DNA from: Streptomyces sp. A3M-1-3
GTDB lineage: Bacteria; Actinomycetota; Actinomycetes; Streptomycetales; Streptomycetaceae
Direction of reading: 5' to 3'
NCBI RefSeq assembly: GCF_024213665.1
Contig: NZ_JANAVP010000035.1
Coordinates: forward strand, 1-64,000
DNA length: 64,000 bases
Shown here: piece by piece, positions 1-8,834 of the stretch
Numbering within the stretch: the first letter of the stretch is position 1
How the letters are laid out: every line of letters starts with the position of its first letter
Position numbers and translations under genes: made by a program
The notes under the pieces: generated by a model
What the model was told of the DNA's origin: nothing
The model's database searches: none
What the model saw: the letters and a program-made list of their open reading frames with translations, nothing else

Positions 1-73
1 ACCCCGACGAGGAATAGACGCACCAGCAGCAGAAGTCACACAACAACTAACGATCAACTACTGGCGCAGGACA

Positions 74-529
74 CTAGCCCTCGTCCGGCAGATCGCCGAC
101 CCGGTTCTCCCACTTCGTGGAGAGCACGATGGTCGTACGGGTCCGCGAGACGCCCTTGGTGCCGGACAGCCGGCGGATCGTCTTCTCCAGGCCGTCCACG
201 TCGTTCGCCCGCACCTTGAGCATGAACGAGTCGTCGCCCGCGATGAACCAGCAGTCCTCGATCTCGGCGAGATCCTTCAGCCGGCGCGCCACGTCCTCGT
301 GGTCGGCGGCGTCGGAGAGGGAGATGCCGATCAGCGCGGTGACGCCGAGGCCGAGCGAGGCCGCGTTGACGGTCGCGCGGTAGCCGGTGATGACGCCCGC
401 CGTCTCGAGGCGGTTGATCCGGTCGGTGACGCTGGGCCCGGAGAGCCCTACGAGCCGTCCCAGCTCGGCGTACGAGGCCCTGCCGTTTTCCCGGAGGGCC
501 TGGATGAGCTGCCTGTCCACCGCGTCCAT
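74..529 (-). CDS. Lrp/AsnC family transcriptional regulator
   Basis: A 151-residue DNA-binding regulator of the feast/famine (Lrp/AsnC) family. An N-terminal winged helix-turn-helix (about residues 5-60, with YAELGRLVGLSGPSVTDRI) is followed by the RAM ligand-binding and oligomerisation domain ending in TIVLSTKWENR. An in-frame ATG lies 18 bases upstream (547), but the chosen ATG has GGAAGG about ten bases before it and begins with the usual MDAVDRQLIQ. It lies downstream of ubiX on the same strand with an 85-base gap, so it probably has its own promoter there. The effector is unknown; amino acids are typical of the family. Family assignment is secure, target genes are not known. Confidence 0.93.
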   Translation of the reverse strand: MDAVDRQLIQALRENGRASYAELGRLVGLSGPSVTDRINRLETAGVITGYRATVNAASLGLGVTALIGISLSDAADHEDVARRLKDLAEIEDCWFIAGDDSFMLKVRANDVDGLEKTIRRLSGTKGVSRTRTTIVLSTKWENRVGDLPDEG

Positions 530-631
530 ATGCCTGGAGCCTTCCATTGTTCAGCAATCCAGCAAGTTTGTATACAGAATCTAAGGCATGCAGGGCTTAA
601 TCCCTGCGAATTCTATCAATGATCGGTGCTG

Positions 632-1333
632 CTAGTCCGCCCGGGAGCCACCGAGCTCTCCATCCCAACGGCGGTACAGCTGATGCGGCACACCGGCCGC
701 ATCCAGCACCCGCCCCGCGACGAAGTCCACCAGATCCTGGATGTGCGTCGCCCCCGCGTAGAACGCCGGAGAGGCGGGCAGCACCACCGCGCCCGCCTCG
801 TCCAGCGCCACCAGATGCTTCAGCGTCTGTCCGTTCAGCGGGGTCTCCCGCACCGCGACCACCAGTCGGCGCCGCTCCTTGAGCGTCACGCTCGCCACCC
901 GCTGCAGCAAATCCTTCGACAGGCCCAGCGCCACTCCGGCCACGCACGCCGTACTCGCCGGGACGATCAGCATGCCCTTGACCGGGTACGAACCGGAGGA
1001 CGGCCCCGCCGCCAGGTCCCCGGCCGCCCAGTACCGTACATCGTCCATGCGGCGGGACGCGGACGGGCCGGCGGGGTACGGCTTGCCGTCCGCACCGCGC
1101 GCCAGCCACGCCGCCAGGTCCTCGCGCCAGTGCGCGTCCCGGAACGCGATGCCCGTCTCGTCCAGGAGCGTCAGCCGCGAGGCCCGGCTGACAATCAGGT
1201 CAACACTCTCGCCCGCCGCGAGCAGCCCGCGCAGCACGGCGGCGGCGTACGGAGTCCCGGACGCGCCGGAGACACCGACGACCCACGGGCGCCGCTGCTG
1301 GGTGTGTTCATCTCCGTACGTTCCGGGCTTCAC
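632..1333 (-). CDS. ubiX: UbiX-type flavin prenyltransferase
   Basis: A 233-residue UbiX/Pad1 flavoprotein. The family joins dimethylallyl phosphate to reduced FMN to make prenylated FMN, the cofactor UbiD decarboxylases need. The N-terminal GVSGASGTPYAAAVLRGL and the central PASTACVAGVALGLSKDLLQR match UbiX, as does VVAVRETPLNGQTLKHL. The GTG start (VKPGTYG) is inferred from position, because the nearest upstream ribosome binding site is weak. It sits with a UbiD-type decarboxylase and a UbiA prenyltransferase, separated from them by a divergent rhomboid gene. That points to the late futalosine pathway of menaquinone synthesis. Confidence 0.93.
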   Translation of the reverse strand: MKPGTYGDEHTQQRRPWVVGVSGASGTPYAAAVLRGLLAAGESVDLIVSRASRLTLLDETGIAFRDAHWREDLAAWLARGADGKPYPAGPSASRRMDDVRYWAAGDLAAGPSSGSYPVKGMLIVPASTACVAGVALGLSKDLLQRVASVTLKERRRLVVAVRETPLNGQTLKHLVALDEAGAVVLPASPAFYAGATHIQDLVDFVAGRVLDAAGVPHQLYRRWDGELGGSRAD

Positions 1334-1418
1334 GCGTCCGAGCCTATCCGGCCGCGCCGGGCTGGAACCTGGCCGCCCGTCCCGTGCGTTGTGCCCGGCA
1401 AGGGGAAGGGGCATCGCA

Positions 1419-2072
1419 ATGGCGTACGGACCATACGAACCGGTGGCGCCGCGGTCTTCGGGGCCGACGCCGCCGGCGACCGTGGCGGCGGCACGGACCG
1501 GCCGGATCAGGACGGCCGCTGTGCTCATGGCCGGCTGGCTGGCGCTGCTGTGGGCGCTGGAAGTGATCGACACGGCGAGCGGGCACGCCCTCGACCAGTA
1601 CGGCGTATCGCCGCGCGAGATCGGCGAGCTGCGGGACGTCGTGCCCTCCGCGTTCCTGCACTTCGGGTACGACCACGTGGCGTCGAACACCGTCCCACTG
1701 CTGATCCTCGGCTTCCTCGCCGCACTGTCGGGCATACGCCGCTGCGCGGCCGTGGTGGCCGTGATCGTCCTGGCCAGCGGGCTGGGCGAGTGGCTGACAG
1801 CCCCGGCCAACAGCATCTCGGCCGGCGCCTCGGGCGTCGTCTTCGGTCTCTTCGGCTATCTGCTGGTGCGCGGTTTCGTGGACCGCCGGGCGGCGGACAT
1901 CGTCATCGGCGTGGTGGTCGCCGCGGTGTACGGCTCATCGATGCTGTGGGGTGTGCTGCCCGGCGACACCGAGGTGAGCTGGCAGGGGCACCTGTTCGGG
2001 CTGATCGGCGGCGTGGTGGCGGCGTTCCTGTTCCGGCGCCGGATACCCATCGGCACCTCGGCCGGGGGCTGA
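1419..2072 (+). CDS. Rhomboid family intramembrane serine protease
   Basis: A 217-residue polytopic membrane protein of the rhomboid S54 family, which cleaves transmembrane substrates within the bilayer. The dyad is visible as Ser138 in AGASGVVFGLFGYL and His191 in WQGHLFGLIGG. The early HFGYDHVASNTVPLLILG segment is the usual His/Asn-containing helix. About six hydrophobic helices follow a 35-residue cytoplasmic N-terminus rich in Pro and Ala. The ATG is preceded by GGAAGGGG. It is divergent from ubiX with an 85-base gap and ends 11 bases before the convergent mqnP stop. The substrate is unknown and nothing ties it to menaquinone synthesis besides position. Confidence 0.9.
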   Translation: MAYGPYEPVAPRSSGPTPPATVAAARTGRIRTAAVLMAGWLALLWALEVIDTASGHALDQYGVSPREIGELRDVVPSAFLHFGYDHVASNTVPLLILGFLAALSGIRRCAAVVAVIVLASGLGEWLTAPANSISAGASGVVFGLFGYLLVRGFVDRRAADIVIGVVVAAVYGSSMLWGVLPGDTEVSWQGHLFGLIGGVVAAFLFRRRIPIGTSAGG

Positions 2073-2083
2073 CCGGACAGGAC

Positions 2084-2986
2084 CTAAGGGCTCAGTCCCC
2101 GTACGACCAGGTCGAGGAGGGCGCAGACGAAGAGGACGATCCCGATGAAGCCGTTGACCGTGAAGAACGCCCGGTTCAGGCGTGACAGGTCGTGCGGCTT
2201 GACGGTGGTGTGCTCGTAGAGGAAGGCCGCCACGACGACAGCCAGGCCGAACCAGAAGAACGTGCCGGCCCCGGTCGCCAGGGCGTACCAGACGAGCAGC
2301 ACCGTGGTCAGGAGGTGGCAGGCCCGTGCCCCGTACAGCGCACCGGGCACACCGAAGCGGGCCGGTACGGACATCACGCCCTCGGCGCGGTCCGCCTGGA
2401 CGTCCTGGCAGGCGAAGATCAGGTCGAATCCGCCGATCCAGATGCCCACGGCCAGCCCGAGGATCACCGCGCCCCAGGACCACTCGCCCGTAACGGCGAT
2501 CCAGGCGCCGACGGGGCCGATGGCCTGGGCGAGACCGAGGATCGCGTGCGGGTAGTTGGTGAATCGCTTCCCGTACGGATAGACGACCATCGGGATCACG
2601 GCGACGGGAGCGAGGGCCAGGCAGAGGGGGTTCAGCAGCGTGGCCGCGCCGAGGAAGACGACCACGGCGACACCCGCGCCGGTCCAGGCGGACCGTACCG
2701 AGACCGCGCCGGTCACCAGCTCGCGACCGGCGGTACGGGGATTACGGGCGTCGATCTCGCGGTCGATGATCCGGTTGCAGGCCATCGCGAAGGTCCGCAG
2801 GCCCACCATGGCGACCGTGACGAGGAGCAGCGTGACCCAGTCGATGTTCCGGTCAAGCTGGAACATCGCGGTGAGCGAGGCGATGTAGGCGAAGGGCAGG
2901 GCGAAGACCGAGTGCTCGATCATCACCAGCCGCAGGAAGGCCCTGGTGCGTCCGGGCTGCGGAACGGCAGCGGCGGCTGAGGTCAC
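2084..2986 (-). CDS. mqnP: Menaquinone biosynthesis prenyltransferase (UbiA family)
   Basis: A 300-residue membrane prenyltransferase. The two Asp-rich Mg-diphosphate motifs are NRIIDREIDARNPRT (about residues 75-90) and DVQADRAEG (about 200-208), in a protein with eight or nine predicted membrane helices. By family and context it attaches the polyprenyl chain to the dihydroxynaphthoate nucleus late in futalosine-dependent menaquinone synthesis. The GTG start overlaps the TGA of the upstream UbiD-type gene (GTGA), so the two are translationally coupled. The longer reading frame upstream is a shadow of that gene. Confidence 0.93.
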   Translation of the reverse strand: MTSAAAAVPQPGRTRAFLRLVMIEHSVFALPFAYIASLTAMFQLDRNIDWVTLLLVTVAMVGLRTFAMACNRIIDREIDARNPRTAGRELVTGAVSVRSAWTGAGVAVVVFLGAATLLNPLCLALAPVAVIPMVVYPYGKRFTNYPHAILGLAQAIGPVGAWIAVTGEWSWGAVILGLAVGIWIGGFDLIFACQDVQADRAEGVMSVPARFGVPGALYGARACHLLTTVLLVWYALATGAGTFFWFGLAVVVAAFLYEHTTVKPHDLSRLNRAFFTVNGFIGIVLFVCALLDLVVRGLSP

Positions 2987-4440
2987 AGCCCGTACTCCTT
3001 CCAGCGGCGGTCGACCTTCGCCGCCGTGTCCGGGTCGGACTCGACCATGTCGGGCCAGCCGCCGTCCCGGGTGTAGCCCTCCTCGGGCAGCTTCTTCGTC
3101 GCGTCGATGCCCGCCTTGCCGCCCCAGAACTGCTGGTAGGACGCGTGGTCGAGGTGGTCGACCGGGCCCTCGACAACCGTGAGGTCGCGGGCGTAGTCGG
3201 TGTTGCCGAGCGCCCGCCACGAGACCTCGTGCAGGTCGTGCACATCGCAGTCGGAGTCCACGACCACGATCAGCTTGGTCAGCGACATCATGTGCGCGCC
3301 CCAGATCGCGTGCATGACCTTCTGCGCGTGCTTCGGGTACTTCTTGTCGATCGAGACGATCGCGCAGTTGTGGAAGCCGCCCGACTCAGGCAGGTGGTAG
3401 TCCACGATGTCCGGCACGATGATCTTGAGCAGGGGGAGGAAGAAGCGCTCGGTGGCGCGGCCCAGCGGCCCGTCCTCCGTCGGCGGGCGGCCCACCACGA
3501 TCGACTGCAGCAGCGGGCGCTTGCGCATGGTGACGCAGTCGATGGTCAGCGCGGGGAACGGCTCCTGCGGGGTGTAGAAGCCGGTGTGGTCGCCGAATGG
3601 CCCCTCCGGCAGCATCTTCCCGGGCTCCAGCCACCCCTCGATGACGACCTCGGCCTGCGCGGGCACCTGGAGCGGCACGGTCTTGCAGTCGACCATCTCG
3701 ATCCGCTTGCCCTGGACGAAGCCGGCGAAGAGGTACTCGTCGATGTCCCCCGGCAGCGGCGCGGTGGACGCGTACGTCACGGCGGGCGGACAGCCGAAGG
3801 CGATCGCGACCGGCAGCCGCTCGCCGCGCTTGGCGGCCACCTGGTAGTGGTTGCGGCTGTCCTTGTGGATCTGCCAGTGCATGCCGATGGTGCGCCGGTC
3901 GTGGCGCTGGAGCCGGTACAGCCCCAGATTGCGGACCCCGGTCTCCGGGTGCTTGGTGTGGGTGAGACCGAGGTTGAAGAACGAGCCGCCGTCCTGCGGC
4001 CAGGTGAACAGCGCCGGCAGCAGGTCGAGGTCCACGTCGTCGCCGGTGAGGACGACCTCCTGGACCGGAGCGTGGTCAGACTTCACCTTCTTCGGCGGTA
4101 CGTGCGTCATCGCGCCGAGCTTCCCGAAGGCCTCGCGCACCCCGATGAAGCCCTGCGGCAGCTCCGGCTTGAGCAGCCCGCCGATCTTGTCGCTGATCTC
4201 CTCGTACGACTTCAGACCGAGCGCCTTGAGCAGCCGGCGGTCGGTCCCGAAGACGTTCATCGCCAGGGGCATCGCCGAGCCCTTGACGTTCTCGAAGAGG
4301 AGCGCCGGGCCACCCGCCTTGTTCACCCGGTCGACGATCTCCCCGACCTCCAGGTATGGGTCGACTTCGGCCTTGATGCGCTTGAGGTCACCCTCGCGCT
4401 CCAGCGCCCGGAGCAGCGAGCGAAGATCGTCGTAAGCCAT
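2983..4440 (-). CDS. Menaquinone biosynthesis decarboxylase (UbiD family, MqnL type)
   Basis: A 485-residue UbiD decarboxylase, the usual length for the family. It begins MAYDDLRSLLRALEREGDL and carries the prenyl-FMN/metal-binding region (IGMHWQIHKDSRNHY, then EGPFGDHTGFYTPQEPFP with the catalytic acidic cluster). It would decarboxylate the 6-carboxylated dihydroxynaphthoate intermediate using prenylated FMN made by the neighbouring UbiX. It is the first gene of the coupled pair with mqnP. The start is the first ATG, close to the divergent PLDc_N gene, leaving an 88-base shared promoter region. The family is certain; the exact substrate is inferred from the UbiX/UbiA neighbours. Confidence 0.94.
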   Translation of the reverse strand: MAYDDLRSLLRALEREGDLKRIKAEVDPYLEVGEIVDRVNKAGGPALLFENVKGSAMPLAMNVFGTDRRLLKALGLKSYEEISDKIGGLLKPELPQGFIGVREAFGKLGAMTHVPPKKVKSDHAPVQEVVLTGDDVDLDLLPALFTWPQDGGSFFNLGLTHTKHPETGVRNLGLYRLQRHDRRTIGMHWQIHKDSRNHYQVAAKRGERLPVAIAFGCPPAVTYASTAPLPGDIDEYLFAGFVQGKRIEMVDCKTVPLQVPAQAEVVIEGWLEPGKMLPEGPFGDHTGFYTPQEPFPALTIDCVTMRKRPLLQSIVVGRPPTEDGPLGRATERFFLPLLKIIVPDIVDYHLPESGGFHNCAIVSIDKKYPKHAQKVMHAIWGAHMMSLTKLIVVVDSDCDVHDLHEVSWRALGNTDYARDLTVVEGPVDHLDHASYQQFWGGKAGIDATKKLPEEGYTRDGGWPDMVESDPDTAAKVDRRWKEYGL

Positions 4441-4528
4441 GCCGTCCAGTATCGGCCACCCGCTACCCTGGCCCCGTCACCGGGGCCGGACAGGCCCGTC
4501 ACCGCTCCCTGGGGGGACCTGCGCCACC

Positions 4529-4945
4529 ATGATCAGATATCTGCCATTCATCCTGATCCTGGCCTTGACGATCTACGCCTTCATCGACTGCCTGAACACC
4601 CCCGAGGACGAGGTCAGGCACCTTCCCAAGGTCGTCTGGGTCATCATCATCCTGCTCTTCTCCATCGTCGGCCCGATCGTCTGGTTCGCGGCGGGGAAGC
4701 TGCGCCACGCGCCCGCCGGGGGCCGTACGCCTTCGGAGTGGCACCGCAATCACCGCACCGAGTGGGTAGCCCCCGACGACAATCCCGACTTCCTGAAGCA
4801 GCTCAAGGACGAGGCTGCATCTTCTGAAAGCGTGAAGGACGAGTCGCTCCTGAACGACTGGGAGGCGGACCTGCGCCGCCGCGAGGAAGAGCTCAAGAAG
4901 CGCGACGACAACGGCGGCAAGGACGACAATCCGCCCGCCTCCTGA
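4529..4945 (+). CDS. PLDc_N domain membrane protein
   Basis: A 138-residue membrane protein with two hydrophobic segments at the N-terminus (about 3-21 and 35-57) forming the short PLDc_N domain found at the start of cardiolipin synthases, here without any phospholipase catalytic motif. The C-terminal half is soluble and strongly charged, with a predicted coiled coil (LNDWEADLRRREEELKKRDD). The ATG follows a GGGGGG-containing ribosome binding site. The deaminase gene starts 13 bases downstream, so they probably share a transcript. Function is unknown. Confidence 0.85.
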   Translation: MIRYLPFILILALTIYAFIDCLNTPEDEVRHLPKVVWVIIILLFSIVGPIVWFAAGKLRHAPAGGRTPSEWHRNHRTEWVAPDDNPDFLKQLKDEAASSESVKDESLLNDWEADLRRREEELKKRDDNGGKDDNPPAS

Positions 4946-4958
4946 TGGACTGACGCCC

Positions 4959-5411
4959 ATGGACCGCGCACAGGCACAGGACTGGCTCAAGACCGCGGTC
5001 GCCGAGGCGCGGGCCGGTCTCGCCGAGGGGGGCGTCCCGATCGGCGCGGCGCTGTACGCAGCCGACGGCACCCTGCTGGGCCGCGGCCACAACCGGCGCG
5101 TCCAGGACGGCGACCCGTCGCTGCACGCGGAGACGGCCGCCTTCCGGGCGGCGGGGCGACAGCGCTCGTACCGCGGTACGACGATGGTCACCACCCTCTC
5201 GCCCTGCTGGTACTGCAGCGGGCTCGTGCGGCAGTTCGGGATCTCGCGGGTGGTGATCGGCGAGGCCGAGACGTTCCGGGGCGGGCACGACTGGCTGGCG
5301 GCGCACGGGGTGGAGGTCGTGCTGCTGGACGATCCGGAGTGCGCGGCCATGATGCGGGAGTTCATCCGGGATCGCCCGGCCCTCTGGAACGAGGACATCG
5401 GCGAAGGCTGA
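4959..5411 (+). CDS. Cytosine deaminase-like nucleoside deaminase
   Basis: A 150-residue zinc deaminase of the cytidine deaminase superfamily. The metal site is clear: His56-Ala-Glu58 supplies a ligand and the proton shuttle, and SPCWYC supplies Cys83 and Cys86. The length and the C-terminal WNEDIGEG resemble yeast-type cytosine deaminase, which converts cytosine to uracil in pyrimidine salvage, more than TadA tRNA deaminases. It closely follows the PLDc_N gene and ends three bases from a convergent SRPBCC gene. The substrate call rests on similarity from memory. Confidence 0.82.
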   Translation: MDRAQAQDWLKTAVAEARAGLAEGGVPIGAALYAADGTLLGRGHNRRVQDGDPSLHAETAAFRAAGRQRSYRGTTMVTTLSPCWYCSGLVRQFGISRVVIGEAETFRGGHDWLAAHGVEVVLLDDPECAAMMREFIRDRPALWNEDIGEG

Positions 5412-5414
5412 CGC

Positions 5415-5939
5415 TCACGCCCGGTCCGCGTACTCCGCCCGTAGCCGCCGCCAGCGGTCCGCCGTCCAGTCGGACCAGGCCGACGCGTCGTGCGGCCGCC
5501 CGTCGAGCGCGTCCGTGAGGTACTCGAGGTGGCTGTGCCATCCGGCGAGGCAGTCCAGCCGTTCGGCGTCCGTGCCCCGCCTCTCGTTGGTGAAGCGCAC
5601 CACCGTCGAGTCCGTCCCGACCGCCTCCAGGTGGAACCGGATCCGCCCGTGGACGCTCACGGTGTACTCGGCGACGTGCTCGGGGTCCCAGGCGGTGACC
5701 GTACCGGTGGCCACCGTGGACCGGCCCTCCGTGTCGGTGTTCAGCCACCGCAGGGTGACCGCGCCGCCGATGTGGTGCTCCAGCTCGTCGGCGGCGGCGA
5801 GCCACTCCCGCAGGCCCTCCGGCGTGGTCACGGCCGCCCAGATCCGCTGCGCGGTATGCGGCAGATGGAGCTCGTACCGCAGGACGTGGAGATCACCGTC
5901 CCGCGTCTCGCTGGTGCCGTACGCGACGGTTTCGGCCAT
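5415..5939 (-). CDS. SRPBCC (AHSA1-like) family protein
   Basis: A 174-residue START-like/SRPBCC ligand-binding fold protein. It contains LHLPHTAQRIWAAVTTPEGLREWLAAADELE, the typical N-terminal AHSA1 pattern, and ends in a helix with a Trp-rich segment (WSDWTADRWRRLRAEY). Such small cup-shaped proteins bind hydrophobic ligands, and some belong to stress or toxin-antitoxin modules, but no partner is visible here. It is a single gene, convergent with the deaminase and upstream of ccsB on the same strand with an 84-base gap. Its function is not known. Confidence 0.85.
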   Translation of the reverse strand: MAETVAYGTSETRDGDLHVLRYELHLPHTAQRIWAAVTTPEGLREWLAAADELEHHIGGAVTLRWLNTDTEGRSTVATGTVTAWDPEHVAEYTVSVHGRIRFHLEAVGTDSTVVRFTNERRGTDAERLDCLAGWHSHLEYLTDALDGRPHDASAWSDWTADRWRRLRAEYADRA

Positions 5940-6023
5940 GCCACCAGCCTGACGCGGACGGATGGGATCCGCACCCTGCGTGGATACTTAACGCCAGGAC
6001 CTTGTGTGATGCGGGGCCCGGCG

Positions 6024-7115
6024 TCAGACGCCGCCGTAGGAGTGCTTGCCGCTGAGCAGGATGTTCACGCCGTAGTAGTTCCAGATCCAGCAGGCGAAGG
6101 CGAACAGCGCCAGGTACGCCGCCTTGCGGCCCTTCCAGCCCGCCGTCGCGCGGGCGTGCAGGTAACAGGCGTACGCGACCCAGGTGACGAAGGACCAGAC
6201 CTCCTTGGGGTCCCAGCCCCAGTACCGGCCCCAGGCGTCGCCCGCCCAGATCGCGCCCGCGATGATCGTGAAGGTCCACAGCGGGAAGACCGCGGCGTTG
6301 ACCCGGTACGCGAACTTGTCGAGCGATGCAGCCGACGGCATCCGCTCCAGTACCGACGTGGCGAAGGAACCGGGCTTGCCGCCGCGGGCGAGCTTGCCCT
6401 CGTACGCGTCCCGGAAGAGGTACAGCACGGTGCCCACCGCGCCCAGGTAGAAGACGGCCCCGCAGAAGATCGCGGTGGAGACGTGGATCCACAGCCAGTA
6501 CGAGTCGAGGGCCGGGACCAGCTGGTCGCTTTCGGTGTAGAGCCACTTGGTGGCGACGCCGAGGTCCAGCAGGACGGTGGTGACCAGCGCCAGCCCCAGC
6601 CAGCGGACGTTCTTCCGCGCGGCCAGGAAGCCGAGGTACGCGCCGACCGCCACCGTGGAGAAGGTGATGGAGAACTCGTACATGTTGCCCCACGGCGCCC
6701 GCTCCACCGACAGGGCGCGGGCAACCACGCCGCCCGCCTCGACGAGGAACGCGAGTGCGGTCAGCGAGACGGCGATACGTCCATAAAGGTCGCCCTGCGC
6801 ATCCCCGCCCGCCGCGCCGGGGCCGTCCGGGACGTCGCGCGTCCCAGCGGCGGACCGGGTGACGACCTTCGGCTTGTCCAGGACGGCGGTCCCCCCGCCC
6901 TGGGCGGCGGCCTTGACCGTGACGGCGGGCGCCGCGGCGGACTGGCCGGACTTGCCGGTCAGCGCGGCGGCGGTACGGCCGACCTTGCTGCGGCTGCCGA
7001 AGACCCACTCGGCGATGTGCGCGAGGAAGGCGAGCGTGTAGACCGCCATCGACGAATAGATGAGAACGTTGCTGATGTTGGCCAGGTTCTCGTTGGCCGC
7101 GGCAGCGAGAGTCAC
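6024..7115 (-). CDS. ccsB: Cytochrome c biogenesis protein CcsB
   Basis: A 363-residue polytopic membrane protein of the CcsA/CcsB/CcmC haem-handling family, half of the system II cytochrome c synthase. The haem-binding WGWDPKEVWSFVTW signature is near the C-terminus (about residues 295-308), with conserved membrane His residues such as YWLWIHVSTA. A variable Ala/Gly-rich loop lies at about 45-100. The GTG start overlaps the resB stop (GTGA), so it is the last coupled gene of resA-ccdA-resB-ccsB. With ResB it would deliver haem outside the membrane and ligate it to apocytochrome c. Confidence 0.94.
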   Translation of the reverse strand: MTLAAAANENLANISNVLIYSSMAVYTLAFLAHIAEWVFGSRSKVGRTAAALTGKSGQSAAAPAVTVKAAAQGGGTAVLDKPKVVTRSAAGTRDVPDGPGAAGGDAQGDLYGRIAVSLTALAFLVEAGGVVARALSVERAPWGNMYEFSITFSTVAVGAYLGFLAARKNVRWLGLALVTTVLLDLGVATKWLYTESDQLVPALDSYWLWIHVSTAIFCGAVFYLGAVGTVLYLFRDAYEGKLARGGKPGSFATSVLERMPSAASLDKFAYRVNAAVFPLWTFTIIAGAIWAGDAWGRYWGWDPKEVWSFVTWVAYACYLHARATAGWKGRKAAYLALFAFACWIWNYYGVNILLSGKHSYGGV

Positions 7116-8830
7116 GCGCGCGCTCCTTCGACAGGATTGTCGGAGTCTGTGGAATCCGCGGGATCTGTGGAATCTGCGAGATCCGCGGGATCGGTGGCAG
7201 GCGCGGCGGGCGCCTCCGCAAGCAGTGCAACGGCCAGATCGGCCAGCTCCTCCGGGAGCTTGGCGGACTCGCTGCGGCCGAGGCCCGCCATCTCGACGAC
7301 GGTGACACCGTCCGCGTTCCGCACGGCCCGCACCCACACCCGGCGCCGCTGGATGAACAGCGAGCCGACGAGTCCGGCGATGGCCGCGATCGCACCGGCG
7401 AGGGCGAGACCGCTGCCGGGCTGCTGGGAGATCTGGAAGGTGGCCCAGCGCTCCACACCCTCGAACTTCACCTTGCCGGCGCCGTTCGGCAGCGTCATGG
7501 ACTCACCGGGCAGCAGCCGCTGCTTGAACAGCTGCCCCTCGGGGTCCTTGAACTCCTTCATCTTGCTGGTTTCGAGTTGGTAGACGTTCTGCGGCAGGCC
7601 CGCGTCGACGCCGAGGCTGCCGTGGTAGGCGCTCAGCGCGAGCACCGGGAAGTCCAGGGCCGGGAACTGCGAGAACATCTGCCCCTTGCCCTCGCCCGCG
7701 AAGGTCGGCACGAAGAACGCGTTGAAGCCGAGCTGCTCTTCCTTGCCGTTCTTGTCGCGGTATCCGTCGCTCACCTTGACCGCGCCGGTCGAGGTGATGT
7801 TGGAGTCGATGGGCAGCAGCGGGACGGCGCTGTTGAAGACCTTCTTGCCGCGCGCGTCGGTGACGGAGACGACGGGTGCGTAGCCGTGCCCGAGGAGGTA
7901 GACCTTCGTACCGTCGACCACCAGCGGCTTGTTGACCTCGATCGCGGCCTTCCGCGGCTTCCCGTCGGCGCCCTCGGCATAGGTGACGTACGCCTTGAAG
8001 GTGCGGGGCGTGCCCTTCTGGGGGCCGCTCCGCTCGTACGACGCGTCGAAGCGGTCCAGGGTGAAGCTGAACGGCGGGAGGTCGTCGGTGTTGAAGAGGC
8101 TGCCGGACCTGAAGTCGTCGTACTGGGTGAGCGTGTTGGCGAAGCCGCTGCCCTTGAGGACCAGCTTGCCGCCCTCGGACTTGAAGAGCTGTCCCGCGGC
8201 GAAGGCCACCAGCATCACGATCAGCGCGATATGGAAGAGCAGATTGCCCGCTTCGCGCAGGTAGCCCTTTTCCGCGGCGACCGCGTCGCCGACCGTGTGG
8301 GCCCGGAAGCGGCGCTTGGTCAGCAGGTCCCGCGCGGCCGCGAGCACCTGCTCGGGCTCGCCGCCGGTGCGCCAGGTGGTGTACGCGGGCAGCCGGGTCA
8401 GCCGTTTCGGCGCGCCCGGCGGCCGGCCGCGGAGCTGGCCGACGAACTGCCAGGTGCGGGGCACGATGCAGCCGATGAGGGAGATGAACAGCAGGATGTA
8501 GATCGCCGAGAACCACACCGAGCTGTAGACGTCGAAGAGCTGGAGCTTTTCGAAGAGCGGCGTCCAGAACTCGTGCGTGGCCTTCCAGTCGGCGACCTTG
8601 AGCTCGTCCACGCCGGTCTGCGGGACGAGCGAGCCGGGGATCGACCCGAGCGAGAGCAGGAACAGCAGGATCAGCGCGACGCGCATCGACGTCAATTGCC
8701 GCCAGAACCAGCGGGTCCAGCCGATGACGCCCATCGTCGGCACCTGGCCGGTCTCTTCCCGGGGGGCGGTGGAGAGCTGGGATCCGGCGGCGCCGAGGTC
8801 CTGCTCGTCCGTCGTTTCTGCCTTGCTCAT
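7112..8830 (-). CDS. resB: Cytochrome c biogenesis protein ResB
   Basis: A 572-residue ResB/Ccs1 protein, partner of CcsB in system II cytochrome c maturation. Three membrane helices are grouped in the first 240 residues (beginning at about 50 with MRVALILLFLLSLGSIPGSLVPQ). A large extracytoplasmic domain follows, then a C-terminal helix (LALAGAIAAIAGLVGSLFIQ). The last 35 residues are a low-complexity Asp/Thr/Ser/Pro tail encoded by imperfect DNA repeats. The gene starts 4 bases after the ccdA stop on the minus strand and overlaps ccsB. Confidence 0.94.
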   Translation of the reverse strand: MSKAETTDEQDLGAAGSQLSTAPREETGQVPTMGVIGWTRWFWRQLTSMRVALILLFLLSLGSIPGSLVPQTGVDELKVADWKATHEFWTPLFEKLQLFDVYSSVWFSAIYILLFISLIGCIVPRTWQFVGQLRGRPPGAPKRLTRLPAYTTWRTGGEPEQVLAAARDLLTKRRFRAHTVGDAVAAEKGYLREAGNLLFHIALIVMLVAFAAGQLFKSEGGKLVLKGSGFANTLTQYDDFRSGSLFNTDDLPPFSFTLDRFDASYERSGPQKGTPRTFKAYVTYAEGADGKPRKAAIEVNKPLVVDGTKVYLLGHGYAPVVSVTDARGKKVFNSAVPLLPIDSNITSTGAVKVSDGYRDKNGKEEQLGFNAFFVPTFAGEGKGQMFSQFPALDFPVLALSAYHGSLGVDAGLPQNVYQLETSKMKEFKDPEGQLFKQRLLPGESMTLPNGAGKVKFEGVERWATFQISQQPGSGLALAGAIAAIAGLVGSLFIQRRRVWVRAVRNADGVTVVEMAGLGRSESAKLPEELADLAVALLAEAPAAPATDPADLADSTDPADSTDSDNPVEGARA

Positions 8831-8834
8831 GGAC

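Noticed and set aside
7137..7195. Short repeated gaatctg/gatccgcgg-like units
   Set aside because: They encode the Asp/Thr/Ser/Pro low-complexity tail of ResB and keep its frame; not a regulatory array or CRISPR.
5490..7583. 697-codon plus-strand frame antisense to the ccsB/resB region
   Set aside because: It mirrors strong coding genes on the minus strand and has no domain or ribosome binding site; a typical high-GC shadow frame.
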